Below, in pieces: positions 28,970-36,890 of a stretch of DNA of 64,000 nucleotides. Each line of letters starts with the position of its first letter. Positions within the stretch are counted from its first letter, which is position 1. Source of the stretch: JAAXHH01 sp965248395 (GTDB lineage: Bacteria; JAAXHH01); assembly GCA_965248395.1 (NCBI GenBank), contig OZ252103.1, positions 186,001 to 250,000 of the forward strand, read 5' to 3'. The translations under genes were made by a program, and so were the position numbers. Under the pieces are notes generated by a model. It made no database searches, was not told the DNA's origin, and saw nothing but the letters and a program-made list of their open reading frames with translations.

Positions 28970-29245
28970 TTATCCCACGGTAAACTGTAACTTCTTCCCA
29001 ATTGCTTTGGCATATTTCCCGAGTGTTGATAAACGTATGTCCTCTGCGTGGTTCTCGATTCTCGAAATGGCTGACTTCCTGGTTTTCAGCTTGCGCGCTA
29101 CTTCTTCCTGGGTAAGGCTGGCATCTTCTCTAGCCTTTCGAAGCAGGACACCGATCTTGAATTCGTGATATCCCTCATCGTAGTTCTTGTCGAATTCCGG
29201 ATCTTTAGCCTTGCAATGCTTTATGTATTTGCTTAAGTCGCTCAT
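28970..29245 (-). CDS. XRE-family regulator, HigA/antitoxin-like
   Basis: A 91-residue protein with one helix-turn-helix (VLLRKAREDASLTQEEVARK followed by LKTRKSAISRIENH, about residues 33-65) and a short C-terminal extension, the size and layout of HigA-type antitoxins. A HigB-like toxin is not next to it; the gene upstream on the same strand, 49 bases away, encodes a NYN-domain protein. The patch is AT-rich. It may regulate that neighbour or be an orphan antitoxin. Confidence 0.8.
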   Translation of the reverse strand: MSDLSKYIKHCKAKDPEFDKNYDEGYHEFKIGVLLRKAREDASLTQEEVARKLKTRKSAISRIENHAEDIRLSTLGKYAKAIGKKLQFTVG

Positions 29246-29294
29246 CGGCTCTTCGTCAGTTACATTTTACCTTTGCACCAATTGCGATAACTGG

Positions 29295-29933
29295 CTAAAT
29301 CGTGGCGCGACTGGAAAGGTCAATCGGTGTAGCACGGTGGCGCAGGTGCGGTATGGGTGCGATATCGGTTGGCAGGAACTCCAGAAACGTTATTGATTCG
29401 TAGTAATCGTCCAATGCTATAAATACACCAACATCTTGTACCCAGTTTCTCATACGTTGATGGCAGGTATGCTCCCATGACAAAAGTTCGACTTTCCACC
29501 CCATGGTGTGCATATCCTCAAGGGTCATGTAAAACCCATGCCCTTCGTCGTAACCCGATCCATCTCCGGTAAGCAAAACCACAGTACCTGGGTTATCCCT
29601 ATTTTTAACAGCGTCACGCATCATGGCATTTTGCAACATCAAATCGGGTACATCCTGTTCTGATCGTTCCGTTCCTCCCCTGTCAAACAATTTTACCCGT
29701 ACGCCCTGCCCTTCCAATACGTTCCACAGGGTTTTCATCTGTGGGGGTATTGAACCGGCGGCCAAGGCTTTTCTTACCGTCCTGTCGGCACTGGCAAGGC
29801 GATACAGGTTTCTGAATTCGATTCGCAACCTGAAATGCGCGTCTTCCTCGCCATTTAGTTCTCTGGCCAGGCTTTGGGCTCCGTGAAATATGTTTGAGTT
29901 GTACCAGTAAATGTACACTTCGTCCATATTCAT
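29295..29933 (-). CDS. NYN-domain (PIN-like) protein with altered first motif
   Basis: About 212 residues from the ATG at 29933, behind AAAGGA; a GTG at 29981 would add 16 residues. The pattern is that of LabA/DUF88 NYN proteins: an opening strand EVYIYWYNSNIFHGA, a central SEQDVPDLMLQNAMM helix, VVLLTGDGSGYDE, and GWKVELLSWEHTCHQRMR. NYN domains are PIN-like ribonucleases. The usual D-N-S-N of motif 1 reads Y-N-S-N, so the first catalytic Asp is missing; the GDGS motif is close to the usual GDGD. Activity may be lost or changed. It is paired with an XRE gene and flanked by a restriction-gene remnant. Confidence 0.7.
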   Translation of the reverse strand: MNMDEVYIYWYNSNIFHGAQSLARELNGEEDAHFRLRIEFRNLYRLASADRTVRKALAAGSIPPQMKTLWNVLEGQGVRVKLFDRGGTERSEQDVPDLMLQNAMMRDAVKNRDNPGTVVLLTGDGSGYDEGHGFYMTLEDMHTMGWKVELLSWEHTCHQRMRNWVQDVGVFIALDDYYESITFLEFLPTDIAPIPHLRHRATPIDLSSRATI

Positions 29934-29988
29934 TTCGTCCTTTGCTTCGTTACTTGGTCGGGGTGGTTTGTCGGATACCACGGCTTGA

Positions 29989-30465
29989 CTACTCTAATAA
30001 TGACGTGAACATTTCTTCAACCTCGTGTCGTTTCTCAAAAACCATCTTCATTTCAGTTTTGATTTTCGACACTACGGTTTGATCGTTGTGTACTGGTAAC
30101 TCCAAGTCGCGCCATCGGTCTCCAATGTTGGGCAGTGTCGTCTCAATAAAGACCTTTGAGTAAATCTGTCTCTTCGTCAATGGATGATTCAGAAGATAAG
30201 CCAAGTACATGGAGTCGATCCTAAATGTATTTTGCTCATTTACACACAAAACACCAAACACCAAACAGTAGCTGTGCAATGAGGATGTGCCTATGAGGCC
30301 TGTGGTGAATAAGTATATAGCAATGGTCCACGCCTGCAAGGTGATAGTAGTTTTTCATCAGGAAACATCTTGGTGATTTCGATAATGGGAACTCCTTGTG
30401 CCTTGCCTGGTCCATCCTTTGCTATTTCGACTCTCCTTTTGCTTGTCCGATATTGATGTCTAACT
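29989..30465 (-). pseudogene. Remnant of type I restriction specificity (HsdS)-like gene
   Basis: The 3' part (29989 to about 30335) encodes NTFRIDSMYLAYLLNHPLTK, RQIYSK, ETTLPNIGDRWRDLELPVH and a coiled-coil end (KHEVEEM-like), the typical end of a target-recognition domain of HsdS proteins. Upstream the frame is broken: a different frame to about 30465 reads VEIAKDGPGKAQGVPIIEI and TKMFPDEKLLSP, then slips near 30340. No hsdM, hsdR or complete hsdS is present. The piece is AT-rich and starts inside the protein, so it is a decayed fragment of a restriction system. Confidence 0.6.
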
Positions 30466-30563
30466 AATTATAAATATAATACTTACAGGAAATAGTCAAG
30501 AAAAGACACAACTATTGTGCATAATTCCCAATCAATTAGTCAGACGTTCTCCCTGTCACCCGC

Positions 30564-31217
30564 CTACCTGCTTAACACCGCCGTTCCCCAGGTGCTGGGA
30601 TCGACGTGGACGCGCAGGTCGCGACCGGCGCTCCACCACTGGGCGGGCAATTCCGAATTGTTGAGAAAGTAAGTGAATCCCAGCCGGGGAGATTCAGCGG
30701 GGTCGTAGCCGCTGAGCGCTTCTGTCGGCAGGCATACTTCCAGGGTATAGCCGCGGTCCGAGATCAGGGAAGCGATGGGTAGCGCTTCCGGTTCCGGCAT
30801 GTTCCATCGTTCACGGGCGCGGTCGACCTGCGTAGGTTTGACCACGGGCTGGTTACCATCGTCGCCGCCCCCGGTGGGCAGGCAGTTGAACTGGTGGCAG
30901 TATCGCCCGGCCCGCCTCGCAGACTTCACGTCGCGGGTGTCCAGCCAGATCTGGAAGCTGTCCCCGGTCCAGTGCCGGCCGTAGTAGGAACGGACCGGCT
31001 TACGCTTCCTTACATCCACCGCGAAATACAGGCCTTCTTCGTTCCAGGCCATGTAGACGTCCGCGGCTTTCGGTCGGTTCTCCAGGAAACCCAGGTCGGG
31101 CACCAGGAATTCAGGACCCCATTCGTCCAGTACGCCGTTAATCCGCGGCGCCTGCTCGCGGTAACGGCACTGGAACGCGTAGGCGAAATAGACTCTATTG
31201 GGAATATCCAGCGGCAT
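30564..31217 (-). CDS. CBM9-like (DOMON-type) carbohydrate-binding domain protein
   Basis: A 217-residue single-domain protein resembling carbohydrate-binding family 9-like modules: PRINGVLDEWG, VYMAWNEEGLYFAVDVRKR, DSFQIWLDTRD and YTLEVCLPTEALSGYDP, with a final WWSAG...WGTA segment. There is no signal peptide or membrane segment, so it is probably cytoplasmic or exported by another route. Related proteins lie at 42734 and 43509. Function is not known beyond likely ligand binding. Confidence 0.7.
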   Translation of the reverse strand: MPLDIPNRVYFAYAFQCRYREQAPRINGVLDEWGPEFLVPDLGFLENRPKAADVYMAWNEEGLYFAVDVRKRKPVRSYYGRHWTGDSFQIWLDTRDVKSARRAGRYCHQFNCLPTGGGDDGNQPVVKPTQVDRARERWNMPEPEALPIASLISDRGYTLEVCLPTEALSGYDPAESPRLGFTYFLNNSELPAQWWSAGRDLRVHVDPSTWGTAVLSR

Positions 31218-31241
31218 GGGCAGAAATCACACGGGAAGCAA

Positions 31242-31760
31242 TCAGCGGGTATAGACCGCGCCTTCGAGATCGAGCAGAAACGCCTTGATGTCGGGCCGGC
31301 CGCCGTAGCCTCCCAGGCGGCCGTCGCTGGCGATCACGCGGTGGCAGGGAACGAGGATACTGATGTCGTTGTTGCGGTTGGCTTGTCCCACCGCACGGGC
31401 GGCCCTTGGCCTGCCCACCCGTTCAGCCACCCACTTGTAGGAACGCCATTCCCCGTATGGAATGGCCTGTTGCTTACGCCAGACCTGCCGGGTGAACGTC
31501 GTGCCCCTCAGGAAGTCCAGCGGCACGTTGAAGCGGGTCAGTTTACCGGTGAAATACCGCGTGATCTGATCTTCGACCGAAGTCAAGACGTCGTCATCCG
31601 GGACAAAGGCCAGGTCCGCGGCGAAGCGGTTCAGCATATCGGTCTCGAAGGCCTCTGTCGTGACGTCATAGGCGATCCGGCACACGCCGGCATCGCTTGC
31701 GGCCGCGTACATGGGGCCGAGGGGCGTCGGAAACACCGCGTATTTCAACACGCGTTTCAA
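31242..31760 (-). CDS. ogt: Methylated-DNA--protein-cysteine methyltransferase
   Basis: A 172-residue MGMT/Ogt protein that removes alkyl groups from O6-alkylguanine in a suicide reaction. The active-site block is ILVPCHRVIASDGRLGGYGG (shown here in full at 20 residues), with the acceptor Cys in PCHRV and the Arg-finger region RAARAVGQANRNN before it. The length fits Ogt rather than Ada. The likely start is a TTG at 31760; GTG alternatives lie just inside. It is 10 bases downstream of the SGNH hydrolase gene and so may be co-transcribed. Confidence 0.93.
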   Translation of the reverse strand: MKRVLKYAVFPTPLGPMYAAASDAGVCRIAYDVTTEAFETDMLNRFAADLAFVPDDDVLTSVEDQITRYFTGKLTRFNVPLDFLRGTTFTRQVWRKQQAIPYGEWRSYKWVAERVGRPRAARAVGQANRNNDISILVPCHRVIASDGRLGGYGGRPDIKAFLLDLEGAVYTR

Positions 31761-31770
31761 AGGGGCTGGG

Positions 31771-32820
31771 TTATCCTACGATGTCGCGGTCATACAGACC
31801 CTGGGCCAGCGCCTGAGCTATGACCTCGCTGCCTTCGATCGTGGGATGCCAGGTATCGAAGAAATAGCGGTCGCGTTCACCGTCCATTCCGGCGAAGGTG
31901 GCATTCAGATCGATGAGGTCCGAATCTTCTTCCATGGCCAGCCGTCGGATCGAGGCATCGTAGATGTCGTAGAGTTTCGCGAGCCGGGCGAGATCGCCCT
32001 GGGCGAAGAAGGACGGGTAGCGCAGCTTGTCGAGGCTTTGCATGGATTGCTCGCCGCCGTTCTGAGCAATGAGCGTCGGCAGGGTCGTCAGGACGACCCG
32101 GACCCGGTCGTTCTTCGCGGTCCGGATGACTCGCCGCATATTGTACTCGAAATTCGCGGGCTCAAAGTCTTCCAGGTCGAAAGAGCCGATGGGCGGCGGT
32201 GTTTTGAGCTCGAGGATGTCCTTGGCTTCATCCAGCAGCCTCAGTCCCGTATCGCCGCCGTTACCGTAGTGCCAGTAGGACTGGGTCTTCCTGCGCATAT
32301 CCGGATAGTGCTTCGGATTCCCCATCCACATGTCGTACCAGCCGATGTATACGATCAGGATATCGGGTTCGAAGGCCAGTAGCCGGGGCAGGCGCAACTG
32401 GGCGTTGATGGCGGCATGATCGTCGACGCCGGCGTTTATCACCTGGTAGTCGTTCTCCAGGTCCATGCTCCCCAACTGCCGTCCGAGTTGATAGGGATAG
32501 GGTGAATCGTCTCCCGGCGCGCCGAAGGTGCAGGAGTCGCCCAGACACATGATGCGGACCGCACCGGGGTCCTTCCATCGCGGAAAATCCGTTCCCCGGA
32601 AGCCGTAGTCGTTGATCCGGATACCGGCCACGCTGTAACCCGGCATCAGTTCCCAGCCGCTTCGGTTGTGAAACACGATGTACGGATGGGCGCCGTCGTA
32701 TTCTTCGTGAAACCAGCGGTCCCGGTTGAACGCGTGATCCTGGCGGCGGAGGTAGAACTCCGCACCAGCGAGGGCGCTTACCGCGGCGCCGGCCATGGCA
32801 AGAAATTTGTAACGCTTCAT
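31771..32820 (-). CDS. SGNH/GDSL hydrolase, N-terminal signal/anchor
   Basis: A 349-residue esterase-type protein. It has an N-terminal hydrophobic segment (KFLAMAGAAVSALAGAEF) serving as signal or anchor, then the nucleophile block MCLGDSCTFG, VINAGVDDHAAINAQ, IVYIGWYDMW in the place of the GxND block, and DTWHPTIEGSEVIA with the Asp-His pair. This suggests hydrolysis of an ester or acetyl group on a lipid, polysaccharide or wall polymer outside the cytoplasm. GGAGAACAGGA precedes the ATG. The substrate is unknown. Confidence 0.85.
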   Translation of the reverse strand: MKRYKFLAMAGAAVSALAGAEFYLRRQDHAFNRDRWFHEEYDGAHPYIVFHNRSGWELMPGYSVAGIRINDYGFRGTDFPRWKDPGAVRIMCLGDSCTFGAPGDDSPYPYQLGRQLGSMDLENDYQVINAGVDDHAAINAQLRLPRLLAFEPDILIVYIGWYDMWMGNPKHYPDMRRKTQSYWHYGNGGDTGLRLLDEAKDILELKTPPPIGSFDLEDFEPANFEYNMRRVIRTAKNDRVRVVLTTLPTLIAQNGGEQSMQSLDKLRYPSFFAQGDLARLAKLYDIYDASIRRLAMEEDSDLIDLNATFAGMDGERDRYFFDTWHPTIEGSEVIAQALAQGLYDRDIVG

Positions 32821-33182
32821 TCCTGTTCTCCTGCTGTCATTCGGCAGCTTTTGACCTGTCCGGCTGGACGATTTTCAAACATCATCCGTCTCCTGGATCG
32901 GCCGCCACATATACCTCCGTTCGAATACAAACTACCTCCAAACTGCCGTACTTCCTCCCTGGAATTTAGAGGCATATGGGCCGTTTTTGCAAGGGAAAAC
33001 GCCTTGAACCTCCACGTTTTCATAGGAATTACAGGCGTCTTTTCTGGTTTGTGGTAAGTGTGGGAGAGAAAAGTTTGGAAGTACAAAGATGTTGATGGAG
33101 GGTATGTTGCAATGCTGTAACTCTATCTCGCTAGTGAGCTAAATACGTAATCCACTGATTGTAGTGCACCCCGAAATGGGAC
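32821..33182. other. Gap between SGNH gene and insertion element
   Basis: About 360 bp, no gene recognised. Immediately before the insertion element, 33160-33179 reads TGTAGTGCACCCCGAAATGG, which looks like the tip of another IS3-type terminal repeat and may be a relic end. Confidence 0.35.
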
Positions 33183-33207
33183 TGATGTTACCCCGTTTTC
33201 GTGGACA
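33183..33207. repeat. IS3-family terminal inverted repeat (orfB end)
   Basis: Begins TGATGTTACCCCG; pairs with the repeat at 34413-34437 with about 18 of 25 positions identical. The orfB stop codon lies inside this repeat. Confidence 0.8.
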
Positions 33208-34072
33208 GTATAAGATTTGGGATTCGGGCGGTTTTCTTGAACTTCCTTTCGTAGTTTATCGGTGACAGGTATCCGAGGGAAGAGTGTCGTCTTTGGGTAT
33301 TGTAGAAGCCCTCGATGTATTGGAACAGGGCAAGTCTGGCCTCGGCCTTTGTGGCAAAACGCCTGCGATCAAGCAGTTCGCATTCCAGGCTGGCGAAGAA
33401 GCTCTCGCACAGGGCGTTGTCATAGCAGTCGCCGACCGAACCCATGGACGGTCTGACGCCAGCCTGTCTGCATCTTTTTCCGAAGGCCACCGAGGTGTAC
33501 TGTGATCCCTGGTCGCTGTGGTGGATCACCTGGTCAGGACTGCGCTGGCCAAGGGCCATATCCAGAGCGTCTGTGACCAGTTCGCTTCGCAGGTGGTTGG
33601 CCATGGACCAGCCGACGACGCGGCGACTGAAGGCGTCTATGACCACCGAGAGGTAGAGGAAGCCCGCATGGGTAGGCACATAGGTGATATCGGCTACCCA
33701 CAGCCGGTCCCTGACTGGAGCGCTGAAGTCCCGGTTGACCAGGTCCGGAGCCTTCCTGCTTTCTTTGGATCGCCAGGTAGTGCGCACGGCTCTGCGGCGT
33801 GATACTCCGCTGATCGCGGCCATGCGCATCAGGCGGGCCACGCGTTTGCGTCCTGCGCGTATGCCCGACTCACGCAGTTCCGCATGGATGCGCGGCGCCC
33901 CGTAGGTACCGTAGGAGCGTTGATGGATCAAGCGGATCCGGCTAAGTAGCATAGCGTCCTCTCTGGCCCTCCTGGAGACGGACCGCCTGAGCCAGACGTA
34001 GTAGCCGCTGGGGGAGACATCCAGCAGACTTACGCATCCGGCGAACGGGATAAAAGGCCTGATGCGCCTTTA
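33188..34072 (-). pseudogene. IS3-family transposase OrfB, frameshifted near its start
   Basis: The main open stretch (33188-33952, 254 residues) carries an intact DDE integrase core: WVADITYVPTHAGFLYL, HHSDQGSQYTS and NALCESFFASLE, then HSSLGYLSPINYE. The N-terminal HTH_21 part lies in two frames: FIKAHQAFYPVRRM upstream and CVSLLDVSPSGYYVWLRRS downstream, joined at about 34020-34035, where the frame changes as if two bases were lost. No start codon exists between the break and the Met at 33952, so the active enzyme cannot be made from orfA-orfB frameshifting. Confidence 0.8.
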
Positions 34073-34382
34073 TGAACGAGAAGACCCGGGCGGAGTCTCG
34101 GTCTCCCGGGCGAACCAGGCCGCGGCTTTTGCCAGGATCTCCCGATCCATCCTGAGCTGTCTGTTTTCACGGCGCAGACGACGCAGCTCGGTCCGTTCTT
34201 CGGTAGTCAGGCCGTCTTCACGCCTGCCTTGATCCAGGTCGTCCTGTTTGACCCAGTTGCGGATGGCTTGCGCGGTGGGTTCGAACTCCTTGGCCAGCGC
34301 TTCTCAGGCTGCGGCCGGAGCGAACGAGATCGACCATCTGCTGGCGGAAGGCCGCTGGATAGGGGGTACGAGATCTGGGCAT
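34070..34382 (-). pseudogene. IS3-family OrfA, frameshifted
   Basis: OrfA starts at the ATG at 34382 behind AAAGGAG and reads MPRSRTPYPAAFRQQMVDLV, then breaks near 34297-34300. After removal of one surplus G it continues LAKEFEPTAQAIRNWVKQ, LTTEERTELRRLRRENRQLR and REILAKAAAWFARE to a stop at 34070, giving the standard length of about 104 residues. This is the Tnp_1/HTH plus leucine-zipper protein of IS3 elements. The span of 313 bases is 3n+1, confirming a single-base insertion. Confidence 0.8.
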
Positions 34383-34412
34383 GTGACGCTCCTTTCAACA
34401 CAAGAGATAACA

Positions 34413-34437
34413 TGTCCACTAAACCGGGTCAACTCCA
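34413..34437. repeat. IS3-family terminal inverted repeat (orfA end)
   Basis: On the minus strand it begins TGGAGTTGACCCGG, about 30 bases upstream of the orfA start; partner of 33183-33207. Confidence 0.8.
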
Positions 34438-34559
34438 GTTATGGCATTACAATTCCTGTGTTTTTAGATTAAGGCTCACACACATATAAATATGTATGTA
34501 TTCTATAATCATATGGTCGATCTGGATCGTGATCCTTGCGTGCTTTCATGAGCCCCAAA

Positions 34560-34580
34560 GGACCGCCTTGATCGCGGTCC
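34560..34580 (-). terminator. Hairpin downstream of repeat-protein gene
   Basis: GGACCGC and GCGGTCC form a perfect 7-bp stem with a 7-base loop, about 40 bases beyond the stop of the minus-strand gene ending at 34618. Only a short TTT follows, so an intrinsic terminator is possible but weak. Confidence 0.4.
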
Positions 34581-34617
34581 GTCAGGACTCTGCAATGCGC
34601 CGCTTACGAGGCGCGGT

Positions 34618-35436
34618 TCATCGGCTTTGTTCCAGCCTTGAAAGGCGCTTCTCCAGCGCCTCGATGTACTGCTGCTGAACAGTAAGCTGCCGCTCCTGCC
34701 CGTCGATGAACCGCCTCTGTGAAGCAAGCTTCCTGTGCTGGTCGATGGTGTAGAGGATCAGCTCCTCGACCTTCTCCAGCAACCTGGTCTGCATCCGGCT
34801 GACGCTGACGCCTTCGGCTTCCATTTCGGACCCCGAGGCGATGCCCGGCAGATGGCCGTGGGTCTGGATATGCGCTTTGAGCTCATCCAGAGACATGAGG
34901 TCGTAGTCCTCATCGAACACGTAGTCGGCAGGCGTCACATCCTCTATATGTATCTCCTCTGCCTTTATGCGTCCGTCGACGACGAGCCTTTCGTCCGGAT
35001 CCTCCACGCCGATGCCCACGTTGCCCTCAAGCACGTAGACGTTGCCGTCGTCCGATACCGACCAGGGACTCTCCGGCAAAACTGTGACACTGAAACTCGT
35101 TTCCATGGACATCAGCCCTACCGTGATTTCAGCCTGACCCACCGCTACCGGCGTGATCACCAATTTGCCATCGGAAATGCTCACCGTGACAGTCATCGAG
35201 TTTGACGATTCCGCGTTGAGACCGAGTAAGTCAATCGTGCCGTTGACGTAGGATGACAGTTCCAGTTTCACCAGGCCCCCGCTCACGGTCAGAAACTGCG
35301 CGGGTATGGGCCCCAGCGTAAAAGACAACTGATCAGGGATCGGTTCATCGAACGAGTGTGTGGACATGGTTCCGGCATGCGCTTTCGGCAGGACAAGCGC
35401 CGCCAGCATCGTAATGGTCAGTAGGATTCTCAACAT
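34618..35436 (-). CDS. Secreted repeat protein with fibre-like tail
   Basis: A 272-residue protein starting at the ATG at 35436 (AGGAG six bases before). It has a signal peptide (ILLTITMLAALVLPKAHAG), one Ig-like/cadherin-like repeat (PDQLSFTLGPIPAQFLTVSGG onward), then GNVGIGVEDPDERLVVDGRI, ADYVFDEDYDLMSLDELKAH, GHLPGIASGSEME and a C-terminal coiled coil of about 60 residues. The NVGIG...LxVDGxI and YVFxxDYxLxSLxE...GHLPGI motifs form a tail seen in surface or fibre-like proteins of Bacteroidota relatives. It is a close paralogue of the next gene upstream. Confidence 0.75.
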   Translation of the reverse strand: MLRILLTITMLAALVLPKAHAGTMSTHSFDEPIPDQLSFTLGPIPAQFLTVSGGLVKLELSSYVNGTIDLLGLNAESSNSMTVTVSISDGKLVITPVAVGQAEITVGLMSMETSFSVTVLPESPWSVSDDGNVYVLEGNVGIGVEDPDERLVVDGRIKAEEIHIEDVTPADYVFDEDYDLMSLDELKAHIQTHGHLPGIASGSEMEAEGVSVSRMQTRLLEKVEELILYTIDQHRKLASQRRFIDGQERQLTVQQQYIEALEKRLSRLEQSR

Positions 35437-35522
35437 GACTTGCTCCTTTCTACGATTAATGGAAAGATCAATGGAAACTGCGTTTCTACGATCCTCATGA
35501 GATGGTGTGTTTCTGGTCATCA

Positions 35523-36752
35523 TCATTGCTCCAACCTTTCAAGGCGCTGCTCCAGCCGCCCGATACGCTGCTTGCGCAGCTTCAGCCGCCGCTGCCGCGA
35601 GGCGATGTTATCGTCCTGCGTGCGGAGCTGATCGTGCTGGCCTATGACATGGAGCGTAAGCTCCTCGATCTTCTCGAGCAGAAGCGTCTGCATCCGGCTG
35701 ATGCCGATGCCGTTGGACTTCATCTCCGCTCCGGAGGCCATGCCCGGCAGGTGGCCATGGTCCAGGATGTGACGCTCCACGTCCTCCAGGGACATGAGGT
35801 GATAGTCCTCCTCGAACACGTAGTCGGTAGGAGTAATCTGCAGGTATACCTCTCCGGCCCTGATCTTGCCGTCCACGACAAGCTTCTGATCCGGATCGGA
35901 AACGCCGATGCCCACGTTGCCGGCAAGCCGGTAGACGTTCTCGCCGGAGACCGACCAGGGATAGACACCGGGATCCTTCACCGTGACCATGAAGGACAGC
36001 GTCACCGGATCGCAATCCGCGCGGCTTATCGTAATCTCGACCGAGTCTATCGTTCCCGCCGAAACCGGATCAATCGTGACGGTAGTGTCATCAAGGCTCA
36101 CCTCCGCGACGTTGGGATCCGGTGAGGTTACGGTAATCTGGATACCTTCCACATCGATGTGTTCGAAGAACTGCGTCAGATCGATTTCCTTGCTGCTCGC
36201 TCCCACGATCAGCGTCTGGTCCGGAATGGACCTGTCCATGATCAACGCCGGACAGGTTGTCGTCACCGTGACGGTGAAGGTCTGCGTCACCGGATCGCAA
36301 TCCGCCTTGCTGACTGTAACGGAAATCGTATCCGTGCCGGCTGCAGCGGGCGTGACCGTCAACATGTCTCCTGCAAGACTCGTCACAACTACGGTCGTAT
36401 CAGTAGCGCTGACCATGTAATCCGGTTCGAAGTCCGCCGGCAGCGAGAAGTGCTGCGACAGATGGATCACCGCCGGATCCATACCGACGACAAGCATCTG
36501 GGACTCTATACTGCCCACCAGGACAGGACAGGGCGGAGCCAGCATCACCGTGACGGTGAAGTCCTGCATGACGCTGTCGCATCCGGATTTGCTGACCGTT
36601 ACGGTAATCCTCGCCGTGCCCGCGCTGGTTCCGGGCAAGACCTCCAGCGTCGTTTCCGATTGGCTTGCCGTCGCGACTGTTGTATCCGATACACTACCAA
36701 AGGTCTTGACGACCTCTGCACCGCCGTCCATATTCAAAGGGTAGCTTCCCAT
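35523..36752 (-). CDS. Repeat protein with fibre-like tail, probably 5'-truncated
   Basis: 409 residues. It has three tandem beta-rich repeats of about 85 residues, each ending in S-K/R-x-x-CD-x-V followed by FTVTV (near residues 55, 150 and 245), with single conserved Cys pairs (PPCPVL, TTCPAL), then GNVGIGVSDPDQKLVVDGKI, TPTDYVFEEDYHLMSLED, GHLPGMASGAEMK and a coiled coil rich in Arg, Gln and Leu. The first repeat begins in its middle and there is no signal peptide, whereas the paralogue at 34618 has one. I infer that the 5' end was lost; a stop lies in frame just upstream of the ATG. Confidence 0.65.
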   Translation of the reverse strand: MGSYPLNMDGGAEVVKTFGSVSDTTVATASQSETTLEVLPGTSAGTARITVTVSKSGCDSVMQDFTVTVMLAPPCPVLVGSIESQMLVVGMDPAVIHLSQHFSLPADFEPDYMVSATDTTVVVTSLAGDMLTVTPAAAGTDTISVTVSKADCDPVTQTFTVTVTTTCPALIMDRSIPDQTLIVGASSKEIDLTQFFEHIDVEGIQITVTSPDPNVAEVSLDDTTVTIDPVSAGTIDSVEITISRADCDPVTLSFMVTVKDPGVYPWSVSGENVYRLAGNVGIGVSDPDQKLVVDGKIRAGEVYLQITPTDYVFEEDYHLMSLEDVERHILDHGHLPGMASGAEMKSNGIGISRMQTLLLEKIEELTLHVIGQHDQLRTQDDNIASRQRRLKLRKQRIGRLEQRLERLEQ

Positions 36753-36841
36753 CCTGTTTTAACCACAGCACACCGGACTCTCCAGGTCCGAACTCTGTAA
36801 GTGCTTGCCAGCCGTTATCTGTCGGATAGAATACGTCAATC

Positions 36842-36871
36842 AGTGAAGATTCAGTTAGTGAAGATTCAGTT
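36842..36871. repeat. 15-bp tandem duplication
   Basis: AGTGAAGATTCAGTT occurs twice in direct succession, between the truncated repeat-protein gene and the oxidoreductase operon, shortly before the AAGGAGG of that operon. Confidence 0.85.
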
Positions 36872-36890
36872 TATTTAATAAGGAGGTCCT

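Larger units (their letters stand above)
33183..34437 (-). mobile_element. IS3-family insertion sequence, degraded
   Basis: A 1255-bp element with imperfect terminal inverted repeats of about 25 bp (33183-33207 and 34413-34437; shared pattern TG..GTT..CCCG.TTT.GTGGACA) and the two-orf IS3 layout on the minus strand. Both orfs carry frameshifts, so the copy should be unable to transpose by itself. No clear target-site duplication was found at the borders. Confidence 0.85.

Noticed and set aside
33183..34437. Target-site duplication around the IS3 element
   Set aside because: The 3-5 bases outside the two ends do not match, so no duplication can be claimed.
36753..36880. Minus-strand frame upstream of the truncated repeat protein (includes DNGWQALTEFGPGESG)
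   Set aside because: Looks protein-like but lies in another frame and does not complete the missing repeat; too short to call.
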